A stretch of DNA of 64,000 nt from Chloroflexota bacterium (GTDB taxonomy: Bacteria > Chloroflexota > Anaerolineae > Caldilineales > Caldilineaceae), in NCBI GenBank assembly GCA_018969295.1, contig JAGWYN010000018.1, forward strand, positions 13,388 through 77,387. Reading direction: 5' to 3'. This document shows, piece by piece, positions 33,285 to 41,226 of the stretch. The notes under the pieces were generated by a model. The model did no database searches and had not been told where the DNA came from. It saw only the letters and a list, made by a program, of their open reading frames with translations. Both the position numbers and the translations under genes were made by a program. Position 1 is the first letter of the stretch. Each line of letters opens with the position of its first letter.

Positions 33285-34358
33285 TCACCGAATCAGGGGG
33301 AGATCCACCCCCTGCCCCTGGCTCAACGACTGCTGTGCAGCCAAAACCGCCGCGACCGCACGGCGGTCATCCAGCGCAGTCGCCAGGGGCGCTTCGCCCA
33401 GACGAACCGCAGCCAAAAAACGGGCGACCCCAGCCCGATAGACATCGATCGGTGCCCAGGCCAACGGCAGTTCTGTGGCGCCCCGCCGCAGCCAGATCTG
33501 GCAGACTGTGCTCTCCACCTGGCAGGAGACGGCACGCAGGGTCCCCAGGCTGCCCCAAATGGTCACACAGGTCGGTGCGTGCGGACACAAAAACGAATCG
33601 TGCACCAGCGCAGGGGGCCCCCCACGCAGCCGCACCACGCTCATCACCTCTTCTTCGCTGCCGCTTCCCCACAACTTCTGCAACGAATGGGTGTGCACAG
33701 CAGCTGGAGAGCAAAGCAACAAGAACGCCAACAGATCCACATCGCGCAGCAACCGATCCCAGAGCACCCCTCCAAAGGGAGGACGCAGGCGCCAGCCCTG
33801 GCGATCGGGGGGCAACGCATCGGTGTTGTCGATCTGAATCCCCAATACTTCGCCGATCGTGCCTTCGTAGAGCTGCTGACGCAGCAGCTGAACCGCTCCA
33901 CCCGCACGCCAACTGTAGTTCAACGCCAGGATCAGCCCCCGATGCAACGCCATCTGTTCGAGTGCACGGCTCTCCTCGAGGTCCTCGCTCAACGGCGGCT
34001 CACAAAGCACATGTTTGCCGGCTGCCAACGCCGCACGCACAGTTTCTGCATGGTGGCGGGGATGGCTGCCGACATAGACACACCGGACCTCTCGCCGCTC
34101 CAACAGCGGGGCCAGCAGATCGCCGGCATGAACGATGCCATGTCGATCGGCAAAACGGCGCGCACGGCGGGGATTGTGGCTGAACAGGGCGGCCACATAC
34201 GCGCCAGCCACATCGCGCGCACCCAGCGCTGGAGGCTGTCGCCAGATGGCTTCGATCATCTTGTGTTCGGCAATCTGGCTGGCGCCAGCCACCAAAAACC
34301 CGATCGAGCGTTCGTCGACCGCACGCATCGCCAGCCGCGCCGGCGCAGCGTCAACCAT
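33285..34358 (-). CDS. Gfo/Idh/MocA-family oxidoreductase-like protein with an altered EKP motif
   Basis: 357 residues from ATG 34358. N-terminal Rossmann domain (IGFLVAGASQIAEHKM, then FADRHGI, VYVGSHPRHHAETVRAALAAGKHVL) and the C-terminal alpha/beta domain of the family. The conserved EKP motif, whose Lys binds the nicotinamide and assists catalysis, reads CEPPLS, so the Lys is Pro. The second catalytic region is also unusual (LRDVDLLAFLL). It may be catalytically weak or use another residue. The start overlaps the parB stop by 8 bp, so it belongs to the par operon, an odd position for a sugar-type dehydrogenase. Confidence 0.8.
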   Translation of the reverse strand: MVDAAPARLAMRAVDERSIGFLVAGASQIAEHKMIEAIWRQPPALGARDVAGAYVAALFSHNPRRARRFADRHGIVHAGDLLAPLLERREVRCVYVGSHPRHHAETVRAALAAGKHVLCEPPLSEDLEESRALEQMALHRGLILALNYSWRAGGAVQLLRQQLYEGTIGEVLGIQIDNTDALPPDRQGWRLRPPFGGVLWDRLLRDVDLLAFLLLCSPAAVHTHSLQKLWGSGSEEEVMSVVRLRGGPPALVHDSFLCPHAPTCVTIWGSLGTLRAVSCQVESTVCQIWLRRGATELPLAWAPIDVYRAGVARFLAAVRLGEAPLATALDDRRAVAAVLAAQQSLSQGQGVDLPLIR

Positions 34359-35256
34359 TCTCTTCCCCAGCGATCAGCCGGTAGAGCGATTCAAGGTCTT
34401 CGTCGCTGTAGAAATGCACGACCAGGCGGCCAGCCCCATCTGGATTCCGGCTGAGCGTCACCTTGGTGGCCAAAGCAGAGCGGAACCTGTTCTCCATCTG
34501 CTGGAAGTAGCTCTGCAGCGCATCCGGCAGTTCAACGGCCGCCACCTGGGCAGGCGGCGGCGCAGCAAATCGGCGGACCAGCGCTTCAGTCTGGCGTACG
34601 GTCAAATCCCGCTCGATCACCTGAAAAAAAAGTTCGACCATCGCGGCAGAGTCAGGCAACCCCAACAACGCCCGCGCATGGCCGGCCGAAATTTGCCCGT
34701 CGACAACCGCCTGCTGGAGAGGGGCTGGCAGACCGAGCAGACGGAGCGTGTTGGCGACCGCTGGACGGCTTTTGCCGACGCGTTCGGCGACCTCCGACTG
34801 TGTCAGGCCAAACTCCACCATCAAGGACTGGAAAGCCGCCGCTTCCTCTAAAGGATTTAAGTCGGCACGCTGGACATTTTCAACCAGCGCCCATTCCAGC
34901 AGCTGCTGAGACGAGACCTCGCGTACGATGACAGGCACTTCTTCCACCCCCGCCAGCTGCGCAGCCCGCCAGCGACGCTCCCCTGCAATCAGCCAGAAAC
35001 AAGCGCCCCCCTCCGGATCTGCCGTGACCACCAGCGGCTGAAGAATCCCGTGCGTACGGATTGAATCTGCCAGCTCCTGCAAGCTCATCGGATCAAACTG
35101 TGCGCGCGGCTGGCGCGGGTTCGGTGCCAACCGGTCGGTCCGCACAAGCTGAACCCCTCCCATCTCCCCCTCTGGGCTGGCTGCTCTCCGCTCGCTGTCC
35201 ATGATCAACGCACCCAACCCACGCCCCAACCCTCTTTTTTTGCCTTCAGCCACCAT
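34351..35256 (-). CDS. parB: Chromosome partitioning protein ParB
   Basis: 301 residues from ATG 35256, 5 bp after GGAGGAG; the open frame extends seven codons further upstream. N-terminal GKKRGLGRGLGALI (typical ParA-activating start), the ParB/Srx CTPase domain with GERRWRAAQLAGVEEVPV, the helix-turn-helix FGLTQSEVAERVGKSRPAVANTLRLLGLP and a C-terminal dimerisation region. It binds parS sites near the origin. Overlaps parA and the following oxidoreductase gene, giving one transcript. Confidence 0.96.
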   Translation of the reverse strand: MVAEGKKRGLGRGLGALIMDSERRAASPEGEMGGVQLVRTDRLAPNPRQPRAQFDPMSLQELADSIRTHGILQPLVVTADPEGGACFWLIAGERRWRAAQLAGVEEVPVIVREVSSQQLLEWALVENVQRADLNPLEEAAAFQSLMVEFGLTQSEVAERVGKSRPAVANTLRLLGLPAPLQQAVVDGQISAGHARALLGLPDSAAMVELFFQVIERDLTVRQTEALVRRFAAPPPAQVAAVELPDALQSYFQQMENRFRSALATKVTLSRNPDGAGRLVVHFYSDEDLESLYRLIAGEENG

Positions 35257-35273
35257 GCGGACTCCTCCGTAGG

Positions 35274-36086
35274 TCAACTGCGCGCAGAGGATGGCTGTGG
35301 CATGTGAGCATGCGCTCCCTCGACACGCTGGATGAACTCTTGTGCCAATGCCTGATAGGCCATGGCGCCTGCACTCATCGGCGCATAACTCAAAATTGTC
35401 TGCCCGTGGGAAGGTGCTTCGCTGAGCCGAACGTTGCGCGGGATAATCGTCTGAAACGTTTCCTTCGGGAAAAAACGGTTGACTTCATCCACCACCTCTT
35501 GCCCGAGATTGGTGCGGGCATCGTACATGGTCAACACCACACCGGCAATCACCAGCCGATCGTTAAGAATCTCACGCACCTGACGGACCGTGTTGAGCAA
35601 CAGGCTGAGTCCTTCCAGCGCCAGATATTCGCACTGGACCGGTATGATCACACCGTGGGTCGCTGCTGTCAACCCGTTGATCGTCAACAATCCCAGGCTC
35701 GGTGGCTCGTCGATAAAAATGTAGTCGTACTTGTCGCTGACCGTGGCAAGGCTGCGCGCCAGCAGCCGTTCTCGCGCCAGGAGCCCGGCCATCTCCACCT
35801 CAGCACCCGCCAGGTCGGTGCTGGAGGGCAACAAATCCAGGTTCAGACGCTCTGTAAGGGTGAGCGCCTCCTGCACCGCCCTTCCCTCAATCAACACATC
35901 GTACAGACTGGCAGACAGGGTACGCGGGTTGATCCCCAGGCAAGTGGTCGCATTGCTCTGGGGATCCGTGTCCACCAGAAGCACACGACGCCCACTGGCT
36001 GCCACATAGGCACCCAGATTGACCGCCGTCGTCGTCTTGGCCACGCCCCCCTTTTGGTTGGCAAAACAGTAGATTCGCGCTGTCAT
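35274..36086 (-). CDS. parA: Chromosome partitioning ATPase ParA
   Basis: 270 residues from ATG 36086. Deviant Walker A at residues 11-19 (QKGGVAKTT) with signature Lys12 and Lys17, then DTDPQSNATT and the Walker B FIDEPPSLGLLT. This is the short chromosomal ParA/Soj type without a DNA-binding N-domain. Uses ATP-dependent dimerisation on nucleoid DNA to separate origins marked by ParB. The parA stop lies 18 bp before the parB start. Confidence 0.96.
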   Translation of the reverse strand: MTARIYCFANQKGGVAKTTTAVNLGAYVAASGRRVLLVDTDPQSNATTCLGINPRTLSASLYDVLIEGRAVQEALTLTERLNLDLLPSSTDLAGAEVEMAGLLARERLLARSLATVSDKYDYIFIDEPPSLGLLTINGLTAATHGVIIPVQCEYLALEGLSLLLNTVRQVREILNDRLVIAGVVLTMYDARTNLGQEVVDEVNRFFPKETFQTIIPRNVRLSEAPSHGQTILSYAPMSAGAMAYQALAQEFIQRVEGAHAHMPQPSSARS

Positions 36087-36152
36087 CGCAGTTTGAGCAG
36101 CCCCTCTCGCCGGCAGATCCTGCTGTCTCTTCGCAGAACCGACGACAAACGT

Positions 36153-37070
36153 CTAAAATTTTGACTGCTGAACCAACGTTGGCTCGAAAGGATGGCTCTG
36201 GAGATAGTCGAAAATTGCCTGCCGCGCAGGCACCCCTGTCGTCCCTGGGTGTTCGACGCTCATGGAAGCAGCCACATTGCCAAACCGGGCAGCCTCGACC
36301 GGGTCACGGGTCTCTTCCAGCCGAATCAAAAAAGCTGTGGCAAAGATATCGCCAGCACCTGTCGGATCTACCTCCACTGCCGGTCTCGGCGGAATCTTGG
36401 CCTCCAAAATTCTGCCGTCTGGCTGGCGATGAAAGACAGTCGACCCATCTCGATACTCGGTCACAACCACCAACGGTACATGCGCAAACGCCGGAGCCAG
36501 CCGCTCCCACTCGTAGTCAATGTCCTCGAGCGACAAAATCAGTACATCCAGATGGGGCAGAATCTGCCCAGCGTTTTCCCAATGCCGGGCATGGACCCGG
36601 CCATCCCCATCCCAACGACGCATCCACCCCTGGGGAACCGCAGCCACCAACGTTTCAGCCGCAAAAATTGTGGCAACCTCTCCTTCAATTTCGTTGGCGA
36701 TCGGCCCCAACAACACCATGTCCGGATGGCGCAGGTCAGAGGAAATATCGTCGACACCGATCGGCGGAGCCGGGGTATAACAATACTGGACCCGCCCCTG
36801 CGGTGTATACAGATTGGCAAATGTCGTCGTTGTGGCCGTCGGCAACACAATCAGTCGGGTCGACGCAGGGAATGCACTCAGGTCAGTTTCTGGAGTTGCC
36901 CGTGTCAGCACCGTAGGCCGCCGCCCCAGCCGGTCAGCCACCACAGCAGCAAAGGTGACCGTACCGCCAAGCCGATACCGACCAAAATCCCGTTCGTCGA
37001 CCAGGTCACGCGTGACATTGCCGATCAACAGGATGTCCACCGCTGAAGCAGACGTACATGTTGTGTTCAT
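36153..37070 (-). CDS. PfkB-family carbohydrate kinase
   Basis: 305 residues from ATG 37070, behind AAGGGTG; 28 codons of open frame upstream lack a ribosome-binding site and overlap jag. The start IDILLIGNVTRDLVD-like and YRLGGTVTFAAVVADRLG correspond to the first PfkB signature, and DPTGAGDIFATAF carries the catalytic Asp and anion hole of the second. Central residues do not match ribokinase, fructokinase or adenosine kinase clearly, so the substrate is unknown. It is the last gene of the rpmH-jag operon, where a sugar kinase is unexpected; it ends 66 bp before parA. Confidence 0.85.
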   Translation of the reverse strand: MNTTCTSASAVDILLIGNVTRDLVDERDFGRYRLGGTVTFAAVVADRLGRRPTVLTRATPETDLSAFPASTRLIVLPTATTTTFANLYTPQGRVQYCYTPAPPIGVDDISSDLRHPDMVLLGPIANEIEGEVATIFAAETLVAAVPQGWMRRWDGDGRVHARHWENAGQILPHLDVLILSLEDIDYEWERLAPAFAHVPLVVVTEYRDGSTVFHRQPDGRILEAKIPPRPAVEVDPTGAGDIFATAFLIRLEETRDPVEAARFGNVAASMSVEHPGTTGVPARQAIFDYLQSHPFEPTLVQQSKF

Positions 37071-37089
37071 CGCACCCTTATCTGTCTGC

Positions 37090-37980
37090 TCAACGTTTCG
37101 GCAGGATCTGCACCTTGCGGCGCTCCCCTTCACCGCTGCTTTCCGTGCTGACATCAGGATGGTCGCGCAGGGTCAGGTGAATGATCCGCCGTTCGTTGGC
37201 AGCCATTGGCTCAAGTGCCAGCGGCCGCCCACTTTGGGCTACTTGCTCTGCAAGACGCAGCGCCAGCTGTGATAGATGGTCGATTCGACGCTGTCTGTAG
37301 CCTTCCACATCGACCACAATGTTCTTCCAGCTGTGCAGACGCTGGTTGAGCATCAACCGCACCAGATACTGCAAGTTGCTGAGCGTTTCCCCGCGCCGGC
37401 CAATCAACGGGCTCAACTCCCTGCCCTGCAAATCCAACAACAGATAGCTCTGCTCGTTGTCTGCATCGGGGGCACGCCACTCAGCCGCGATCGTGGCCTC
37501 GAAGCCCATCAGCTGCACCAGCCGACTCAACAGCTCGACTGCCAGTTGGGCCACCGCTTCATCCTCTGCGGTGACCGCCACGATTTCTTTGGCCTGTTCC
37601 GCCTGGGCTTGTGTGGAGACAGGCCCCTGCACAACATCTGCCACCGAGCTCTCCAGCGACGCTGGCACAGAGATCTCCTCCCCCTCCCTCCCTTCGTCGG
37701 GCTTGACAGCTGCCAATGTACCGGCAGGAGCCACCGTTTCCAGAGAAGGAGCAGGCAAGGGGCGCTCAGCCGCAACCTCCGCCGAGAGAGCAGGCTGCGA
37801 CAAAGAGGGGCGCAACACCAGACGAACTTGGGCGGGCTCGCTGCCAATGCCAAACAGCCCGCGGCTGCCGCGGGCCACCACCTCCACCTTGACCTCTGCT
37901 TCGGTCAGCCCCAACACCCGCAAGCCTTCTGCAACAGCCTCTTCGACACTCTTTCCAGTGAAGATCAGTTCGTCAGACAT
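37090..37980 (-). CDS. jag: KhpB/Jag RNA-binding protein
   Basis: 296 residues from ATG 37980. N-terminal Jag domain (MSDELIFTGKSVEEAVAEGL, then GLFGIG), a long acidic, Pro/Glu-rich linker (about 60-140), a KH domain (SPLIGRRGETLSNLQYLVRL, carrying GxxG as GRRG) and a C-terminal R3H domain (ANERRIIHLTL). It binds RNA and is linked to cell division and elongation control in Firmicutes. Lies 3 bp after yidC, the usual place. Confidence 0.95.
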   Translation of the reverse strand: MSDELIFTGKSVEEAVAEGLRVLGLTEAEVKVEVVARGSRGLFGIGSEPAQVRLVLRPSLSQPALSAEVAAERPLPAPSLETVAPAGTLAAVKPDEGREGEEISVPASLESSVADVVQGPVSTQAQAEQAKEIVAVTAEDEAVAQLAVELLSRLVQLMGFEATIAAEWRAPDADNEQSYLLLDLQGRELSPLIGRRGETLSNLQYLVRLMLNQRLHSWKNIVVDVEGYRQRRIDHLSQLALRLAEQVAQSGRPLALEPMAANERRIIHLTLRDHPDVSTESSGEGERRKVQILPKR

Positions 37981-37983
37981 CGG

Positions 37984-38928
37984 CTATTTCCTTTTGGCTT
38001 TGACACGCTTTGCTGGTGACGACGCACTGGCTGGTTTGGCAGACAGGGCGTCACTGGCTGTGACCTCTGCCCCGCTGACAGCGGCAACTGCTACCGCAGA
38101 TTTTGGCAGGAGATAACGGGTGACCGTCCACTGCTGGCCAATCTGCAGCAGATTGCTCGCAACCCAGTACAGGCTCAAACCCGCCGGCACCTGCAACGTA
38201 AAATAGCCGAAGAAAAGGGTCATCAGCATACTCATATTCTGAGTCATTTTGGCCTGCTCAGAATCCCCGACAGAAGGAGTCATCCATTTCTGCATGACCA
38301 GCTGCGACACCACCAACAAAACGGGCAGAATCAAATAGGCGACCAACGTCGCATAGTCCCCTGCATTCCACAGATCAGGCACCCAGCCCATCCCCAACGA
38401 AAAATTGGGAAAACTGAGGTCCGGGATCCAAAAAAATCCAGCCTTTTGCAACATCGGACCTACCGCCACCAACGCTGCGTAAAGACCAAACAAAATCGGC
38501 ATCTGAATCACCAGAGGCAGACAACCACTCAAGGGGTTGACCCCTGCTTCTTTGTAGAGCTTCATCTGCTCCTGAGCCAGCCGCTCCCGATCCTTGCCAT
38601 ATTTTTTTTGCAATTCCGCCAGGTGGGGCTGCAAATCCTTCTGTGCCTGCATCCCCCGGATCTGGCTGAGGTTGAGAGGAAACGTGATGAGCTTGATCGC
38701 CAGTGTAAAAAGAATGATCGCCCATCCCCAACTGTCCCTGACCCCTGCCTCTTTTAAAAATGTGTCGATCCCAATCAAAATATTGGCCAGCGGCCAGACC
38801 ACAAACGTCTGCCAGAGCCCTTCCGGCTGGATCTGGGTGACATCAACTCCTTCGTGGGGAACGCCACAGCCCGCCAGACTCAACGCAATCAAGAGGAGGG
38901 CGGCGATCATCCAATACTTTTGCTTCAC
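37984..38928 (-). CDS. yidC: Membrane protein insertase YidC (lipoprotein type)
   Basis: 314 residues from ATG 38928. It has a lipoprotein signal ending LAGC (Cys21), as in Gram-positive SpoIIIJ/YidC1. Membrane core: WGWAIILFTLAIKLITFPL with the conserved basic residue in the groove, MQAQKDLQPHLAELQKKYGKDRERL (cytoplasmic loop), then NPLSGCLPLVIQMPILFGLY, and two further helices (TLVAYLILPVLLVVSQLVM and TLFFGYFTLQVPAGLSLYW). The C-terminus is basic (KRVKAKRK) for ribosome contact. Inserts membrane proteins alone or with SecYEG. Confidence 0.96.
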   Translation of the reverse strand: MKQKYWMIAALLLIALSLAGCGVPHEGVDVTQIQPEGLWQTFVVWPLANILIGIDTFLKEAGVRDSWGWAIILFTLAIKLITFPLNLSQIRGMQAQKDLQPHLAELQKKYGKDRERLAQEQMKLYKEAGVNPLSGCLPLVIQMPILFGLYAALVAVGPMLQKAGFFWIPDLSFPNFSLGMGWVPDLWNAGDYATLVAYLILPVLLVVSQLVMQKWMTPSVGDSEQAKMTQNMSMLMTLFFGYFTLQVPAGLSLYWVASNLLQIGQQWTVTRYLLPKSAVAVAAVSGAEVTASDALSAKPASASSPAKRVKAKRK

Positions 38929-38963
38929 AAACGTTTCTCCTTGAGGCTCCTCCTGCGCACGGT

Positions 38964-39173
38964 TCAGGGCACAGGGTCAAACCCACCTTCATTCCATGGA
39001 TTGCAGCGCACGATCCGTTTGATTCCCATCCAGCCACCCCTGCCGACACCATACTTTTCGATCGCTTGGTAGGTGTAGGCCGAACAGGTTGGGTAAAAAC
39101 GACAGTTGTTGCCCAAGAGAGGGGATACAAATTTTTGGTAGAAGCGAATGGCCGCCAACACCCATCTGCGCAT
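38964..39173 (-). CDS. yidD: Membrane protein insertion efficiency factor YidD
   Basis: 69 residues from ATG 39173, 4 bp after the rnpA stop. Family motifs FYQKFVSPLLGNNCRFYPTC and CNPWNEGGFDPVP are both present. Small amphipathic membrane-associated protein that assists YidC. A longer open frame upstream overlaps rnpA and is not used. Confidence 0.95.
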   Translation of the reverse strand: MRRWVLAAIRFYQKFVSPLLGNNCRFYPTCSAYTYQAIEKYGVGRGGWMGIKRIVRCNPWNEGGFDPVP

Positions 39174-39177
39174 TTTT

Positions 39178-39612
39178 TCAGCCAGCCTCTGCCTGCGATC
39201 GGTTCGCCTTGCCGGACTCTCTGCCGGACTCTCTGCCGGACTCTCTGCCGGACAACACAGGATCCGCCAGGTTTGTATCCGAAAACAGGCGTGCCCGCTC
39301 CAATAGACGGGTACAAGCACTTTCCAACTCCCAGTACCCCGCACTGCGGGCCGGCTGCCTGGCGATCAAAACCAGATCCCATCCCGACTGAATGGTTCTC
39401 TGCCGCAGGCGGAGGATCTCCCGCAGACGCCGTTTGACCCGGTTGCGGCGCACAGCGTTGCCAAGACGGCTGTTGACGACAACACCAAAACGGCTGTAAA
39501 GCAGCTGGTTGGGCAGGAGACACAACACCAACCAGGCGTTGCTGTAGGAACGCCCGTGGCGGCGAATTTCCTGAAACCGCTGGTCAGAACGGACCCGATA
39601 GACTCTTTTCAC
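39178..39612 (-). CDS. rnpA: Ribonuclease P protein component
   Basis: 144 residues from ATG 39612. Starts KRVYRVRSDQRFQEIRRHGR and has the RNR signature GNAVRRNRVKRRLREILR. The C-terminus, after the folded domain (about 115), is extended by SGRESGRESGRESGK, encoded by 12-bp tandem repeats. Works with the P RNA to trim tRNA 5' ends. Between rpmH and yidD as in most bacteria. Confidence 0.96.
   Translation of the reverse strand: MKRVYRVRSDQRFQEIRRHGRSYSNAWLVLCLLPNQLLYSRFGVVVNSRLGNAVRRNRVKRRLREILRLRQRTIQSGWDLVLIARQPARSAGYWELESACTRLLERARLFSDTNLADPVLSGRESGRESGRESGKANRSQAEAG
39211..39253. repeat. 12-bp tandem repeats in the rnpA 3' end
   Basis: Three exact copies of GCCGGACTCTCT plus GCCGGAC. 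They encode the SGRE repeats of the RnpA tail; changes in copy number keep the frame. Confidence 0.95.
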
Positions 39613-39675
39613 AGCACTGCGTATACGCTGCCTACATCGCTGCCCTGGCCAGCAAGGAGTGCCCGCCAGGTCGGA

Positions 39676-39840
39676 TCAGACCGATTTCCGATTGGTCAAT
39701 TTCACCGTGAGCTGGGCACGGCCTTTGAGCCGACGCCGCTTGAGCACATTGCGTCCCCCCGGTGTGGCCATACGGCTGCGAAACCCATGGGTCTTCAATC
39801 GTTTGCGGACTTTCGGTTGCCAGGTTCGTTTGGTGGCCAT
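39676..39840 (-). CDS. rpmH: Ribosomal protein L34
   Basis: 54 residues from ATG 39840, behind AGGAGC. Begins MATKRTWQPKVRKRLKTHGF and ends with LKGRAQLTV-like residues; the signature GFRSRMATPGGRNVLKRRR is intact. First gene of the operon with rnpA, yidD, yidC, jag and pfkB. Slightly longer than the usual 44-47 residues, with a few extra residues at both ends. Confidence 0.97.
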   Translation of the reverse strand: MATKRTWQPKVRKRLKTHGFRSRMATPGGRNVLKRRRLKGRAQLTVKLTNRKSV

Positions 39841-39894
39841 AAATTTTCTGCTCCTACTCCCATAGACAAGCGCTCGTAACAGTGTCAAAACAGT

Positions 39895-39924
39895 ATTATA
39901 CGTGTCTGCTTTTTGGGCTGTCAA
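39895..39924 (-). promoter_or_regulatory. Promoter of the rpmH operon
   Basis: Minus strand TTGACA, 18 bp, TATAAT: both boxes are exact consensus. Leader of about 45 nt to the rpmH ATG. Confidence 0.88.
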
Positions 39925-40041
39925 ATTGGCTGCAAGCTTTCTGCCGTTCCTCTCCCCATCAAAGAGGCAGATTGGCAAGGCAGAGAACTGCATGATACCA
40001 TCTTTCAATCGGTTAAGAGAACGTCCGGTGGAGGCGACGTT

Positions 40042-41217
40042 TTGAATTTGCAAAAGCACAGTCACGCTGACAACCACAACACCCCCCACTCTTTTCAGAT
40101 TGCTTCGGCCCCAGCCGAAAATGGGGATTCCTTGGTGAAGCGCGCCGATGCCCTGCTGGATGAGATGATGGTCGCTGTCGTCGACACAGGAACCCATCTT
40201 GATTTTCCGCTGCCAGACCCCAGCCAGAAGCAGCTGCCCGCCCTCGCGCAGCCAGCCCTCCCCCCCCCGGCCCTCCTCCAAGAGAGCCAGCACCCTGCCC
40301 TTGAACCGATGCCCCAAAAGAGCGTCGGATCTGCCAACGGTGCTTCGGCATCTGCCCCAGACCGCTCAATGCCCGCGCTGGTACCCGCCGAACAGCGCTA
40401 TCGACGGCCAGCAGCCGCTGCGGTCGAACTGCCTGCCGGCACCCTGCCTGCCGGCACCCTGCCTGCCGGCACCCTGCCTGCCGGCACGATGGCTGTCGGC
40501 GGGACACGCAGCAGCCTGCGATCTGCGCTGCTGCCGCGCGCCGGGGAGAGCAACACAGCCGCTCTGGCTCAGGAAATCCATGCCATGCTCGGCGAAATCG
40601 CCGCAACGTTGCCGGACAGCCACGACACCGCTGTGCGCGGACGCACCCTGCTGCACAAGGCCCAGCAGATTCTCCAGAGCGACCCCCAACGCACCGCTGA
40701 AGTCGACTATTATCTGCAGCAGGTGCGCCGTATTCTCCAGCGAGCCCGCCAGAGACAGAGCGATTCTGCCCTTTACCGACGCTGGCTGACCCTCTACCTC
40801 TGCGGCTGGGCAGGGCTGGCCGGGTTGACCCTGCTCAGCCGCTATCTGTTTCAGGAGGAATGGCTGAATTTCCTGGCTGATTTTTTCTGGACTGGAACCG
40901 ATACTCCCTGGGTTCAATATGGACCGCTGGTGCTCGGCGCATCCCTGGCTGGGGCGCAGGGCGCTGCTTGCGGCGCCCTGCTCACCATGCAGCGGCATGC
41001 TGCCCGCGCCTACGGCTACTTCGACCGCAAATATGGGCTGCGCGGTCTGCTGTTGCCGCTGTTGGGAGCCCTCTTGGGCTTGCTGCCAGCACTCCTGTGG
41101 GCGGGCAGCTGCTCCTGGCTGGGGCTGGCTGGAACAGAACTCTGGGTGGGCCTCCTGCCAGCGCTGCTCGCCTGGGTGCTTGGTTTCGCCCAAGAGTGGC
41201 TGTACGGTGCCCGTTAG
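40042..41217 (+). CDS. Unknown protein with tandem LPAGT repeats and a C-terminal membrane domain
   Basis: 391 residues from TTG 40042, 7 bp after GGAGG; an open frame upstream lacks a site. Not recognised. The first 130 residues are polar and Pro/Ala rich; four LPAGT repeats follow (15-bp units at 40429-40488). Residues about 170-250 are helical and probably coiled coil (IHAMLGEIAATLPDSH, QVRRILQRARQRQ). The last 130 residues contain about four hydrophobic helices (WLTLYLCGWAGLAGLTLLSR, LLLPLLGALLGLLPALLW, LLPALLAWVLGFA). LPAGT is not a sortase signal here because it is repeated and internal. Divergent from rpmH and directly ahead of priA (9 bp), so the two are co-transcribed. Confidence 0.6.
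   Translation: MNLQKHSHADNHNTPHSFQIASAPAENGDSLVKRADALLDEMMVAVVDTGTHLDFPLPDPSQKQLPALAQPALPPPALLQESQHPALEPMPQKSVGSANGASASAPDRSMPALVPAEQRYRRPAAAAVELPAGTLPAGTLPAGTLPAGTMAVGGTRSSLRSALLPRAGESNTAALAQEIHAMLGEIAATLPDSHDTAVRGRTLLHKAQQILQSDPQRTAEVDYYLQQVRRILQRARQRQSDSALYRRWLTLYLCGWAGLAGLTLLSRYLFQEEWLNFLADFFWTGTDTPWVQYGPLVLGASLAGAQGAACGALLTMQRHAARAYGYFDRKYGLRGLLLPLLGALLGLLPALLWAGSCSWLGLAGTELWVGLLPALLAWVLGFAQEWLYGAR
40429..40488. repeat. Four 15-bp tandem repeats
   Basis: CTGCCTGCCGGCACC four times, the last with a final G. Encodes LPAGT four times in the 40042-41217 protein. Confidence 0.95.
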
Positions 41218-41226
41218 CCCAAAGCT

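Noticed and set aside
40429..40488. Sortase signals (LPxTG-like LPAGT)
   Set aside because: Four internal copies from a DNA-level repeat, no following membrane helix and basic tail at the site, and the protein starts without a signal peptide.
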